This document shows positions 6,442 through 7,095 of a DNA stretch of 7,095 bases, piece by piece (position 1 is the first letter of the stretch; every line of letters begins with the position of its first letter). Made by a program: the position numbers and the translations under genes. The stretch lies in contig CAJGCY010000134.1 of assembly GCA_904501955.1 (NCBI GenBank), positions 1-7,095 of the forward strand, given 5' to 3'. Source of the DNA: an uncultured Akkermansia sp. GTDB lineage: Bacteria; Verrucomicrobiota; Verrucomicrobiia; Verrucomicrobiales; Akkermansiaceae. The notes beneath the pieces were generated by a model. The model searched no databases and was not told where the DNA came from. It saw nothing but the letters and a program-made list of their open reading frames with translations.

Positions 6442-6879
6442 ATGCGCTATTATCATGTATGCTTGAGTGATGGAAGCCAGTATGGCCCTTATGATGAGGA
6501 GTCCCTGAAAAACATGGTCGCAAACGGCCAAATTCCTGCAAATTGTAATGTGTGGACGGAGGGAATGGCTACTTGGCTCCCTTATTCGCAAGTGTTTACG
6601 GCGCCCGCGCTTCCGCCTGTGCCTCCTGCTGAGCCTGCGCTTCCGCCAGTGCCCTCTGCTGCGCCTGCGCCCCCCGATCAAAAAGACGAGCAGTATGTGC
6701 GCGCCGGCGTGTGGGATTATTTGGCTGCAATCGTACTAATTTTCTTTGTAATTGCCCTTTGTGTGGGGGATGGTCACATTGATGGTAAAAAAGGTGCTGC
6801 TATCATTTTCTGCATCGGCATGGGACTTCGTGGTATTTACAGAATCATTAACACCTTTTCCGGTGGTAAATTGAAGTAG
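6442..6879 (+). CDS. GYF_2-domain membrane protein
   Basis: The 145-residue product has three parts. Residues 1-50 fit the GYF_2 (DUF4339-like) domain: an N-terminal YYHV strand, GSQYGPYDEESLKNMVANGQI (11-31) and VWTEGMATWLPY (37-48), with the conserved GP and W...W positions. Residues 54-80 are a proline/alanine-rich linker with PALPPVP repeated at 55-61 and 65-71. Residues about 92-108 and 117-136 are hydrophobic and probably form two membrane helices joined by a short DGHIDGKK turn. The GYF_2 domain likely faces the cytoplasm because there is no signal peptide. GYF domains in general bind proline-rich peptides, so the adjacent linker could be its own ligand or that of a partner; this is inference. 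It has its own promoter and no clear terminator downstream. The cellular role is unknown. Confidence 0.8.
   Translation: MRYYHVCLSDGSQYGPYDEESLKNMVANGQIPANCNVWTEGMATWLPYSQVFTAPALPPVPPAEPALPPVPSAAPAPPDQKDEQYVRAGVWDYLAAIVLIFFVIALCVGDGHIDGKKGAAIIFCIGMGLRGIYRIINTFSGGKLK
6604..6663 (+). repeat. 30-bp tandem repeat encoding the proline-rich linker
   Basis: Two adjacent 30-base units (from 6604 and from 6634) share gcgcttccgcc exactly (6607-6617 and 6637-6647) and encode PALPPVP twice with a 10-residue period. A third, degenerate Pro/Ala stretch follows. Such units can change in number by slippage. Confidence 0.6.
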
Positions 6880-6915
6880 TACCGGCGCGCCTCTCCCCTC
6901 CCTTTGGCATCCACG

Positions 6916-6962
6916 CCGATAAATCGGAAGTTGAAGGGGTGGTTTGCGAGCGTTAGCGAGCC
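6916..6962 (-). repeat. Right arm of window-spanning inverted repeat
   Basis: Bases 6916-6936 are the exact 21-base reverse complement of 294-314. The adjoining 6941-6962 (containing ttgcgag, cgttagcgagcc) is similar to the reverse complement of 269-288. It starts 36 bases after the GYF_2 stop codon. Confidence 0.65.
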
Positions 6963-6971
6963 TAAATCAGA

Positions 6972-7019
6972 ACCCGCGTCAGCGGGTGACCTAACTTAGC
7001 CTAGGGCGTAAGCCCTAGG
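6972..7019. repeat. Two tandem perfect hairpins
   Basis: The first hairpin pairs acccgc (6972-6977) with gcgggt (6982-6987) around a GTCA loop. The second pairs cctagggc (7000-7007) with gccctagg (7012-7019) around a GTAA loop, which as RNA is a GNRA-type tetraloop. Neither has a T-run. They may stabilise or end the upstream message, or be internal structure of a repeat element. Confidence 0.65.
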
Positions 7020-7040
7020 TAACAAGCAAAAAATGAAATA

Positions 7041-7095
7041 GAGCCCGAGCTGCCTGAGCGCTAGCGAGGGCGACGAGGGCGGCATATAGTGCGAG
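7041..7095. repeat. GC-rich dispersed repeat module, right copy (cut by window end)
   Basis: This matches the left module in the same orientation: gagcccg at 7041-7047, a gcgag/gcgacg-rich body, catata at 7083-7088 and a final gcgag at 7091-7095. Given the left copy, it probably continues beyond the window. Confidence 0.6.

Noticed and set aside
1..7095. Composite transposon or integrative element bounded by the terminal repeats
   Set aside because: No transposase, integrase or cargo-type gene is present and the interior includes essential secA; dispersed intergenic repeats explain the arms more simply.

Overview
The window carries four plus-strand protein genes of moderately high GC content, flanked on both sides by repeat-rich intergenic DNA. 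It looks like a chromosomal segment of a bacterium of the PVC superphylum, most likely Verrucomicrobiota (Akkermansia-like). This rests on three things. SecA is long, with an enlarged preprotein cross-linking region and a chlamydia-like GRCSRQGDPG motif. A secreted PA14-like protein and a GYF_2-type membrane protein are present. None of the four start codons has a recognisable Shine-Dalgarno sequence. The lineage call is from recalled family features, not from a database search.

Layout: bases 1-490 hold no credible gene. They contain a GC-rich repeat module (7-90), a cluster of short hairpins (116-258), a repeat arm (269-314) and an AT-rich leader. A secreted PA14-like protein follows (491-1657) and is closed by a strong intrinsic terminator (1689-1730). 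A consensus-quality promoter (TTGATA, 17-base spacer, TATAAT, 1762-1790) then drives secA (1849-5229). Only 63 bases later, with no visible terminator, comes an ArgA-like protein with a degenerate amino-acid-kinase-fold domain and a GNAT domain (5293-6369), probably cotranscribed with secA. A second promoter with TATAAT at 6402-6407, set between two hairpins, precedes a small GYF_2/proline-rich/two-helix membrane protein (6442-6879). The window ends in another repeat region (6916-7095).

The genes do not form an obvious single pathway. SecA powers Sec-dependent export, which the PA14-like protein upstream would use. The ArgA-like enzyme belongs to arginine biosynthesis. The GYF_2 protein is a membrane protein of unknown role.

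The most notable unexplained structure is the pair of flanking repeat regions. A 21-bp exact sequence occurs at 294-314 and, inverted, at 6916-6936, within longer similar arms. A separate GC-rich module occurs at 7-61 and 7041-7095 in the same orientation. This is best read as a dispersed, modular intergenic repeat family. A second notable feature is a run of 11-residue repeats at the mature N-terminus of the PA14-like protein. I found no convincing new multi-gene system here.
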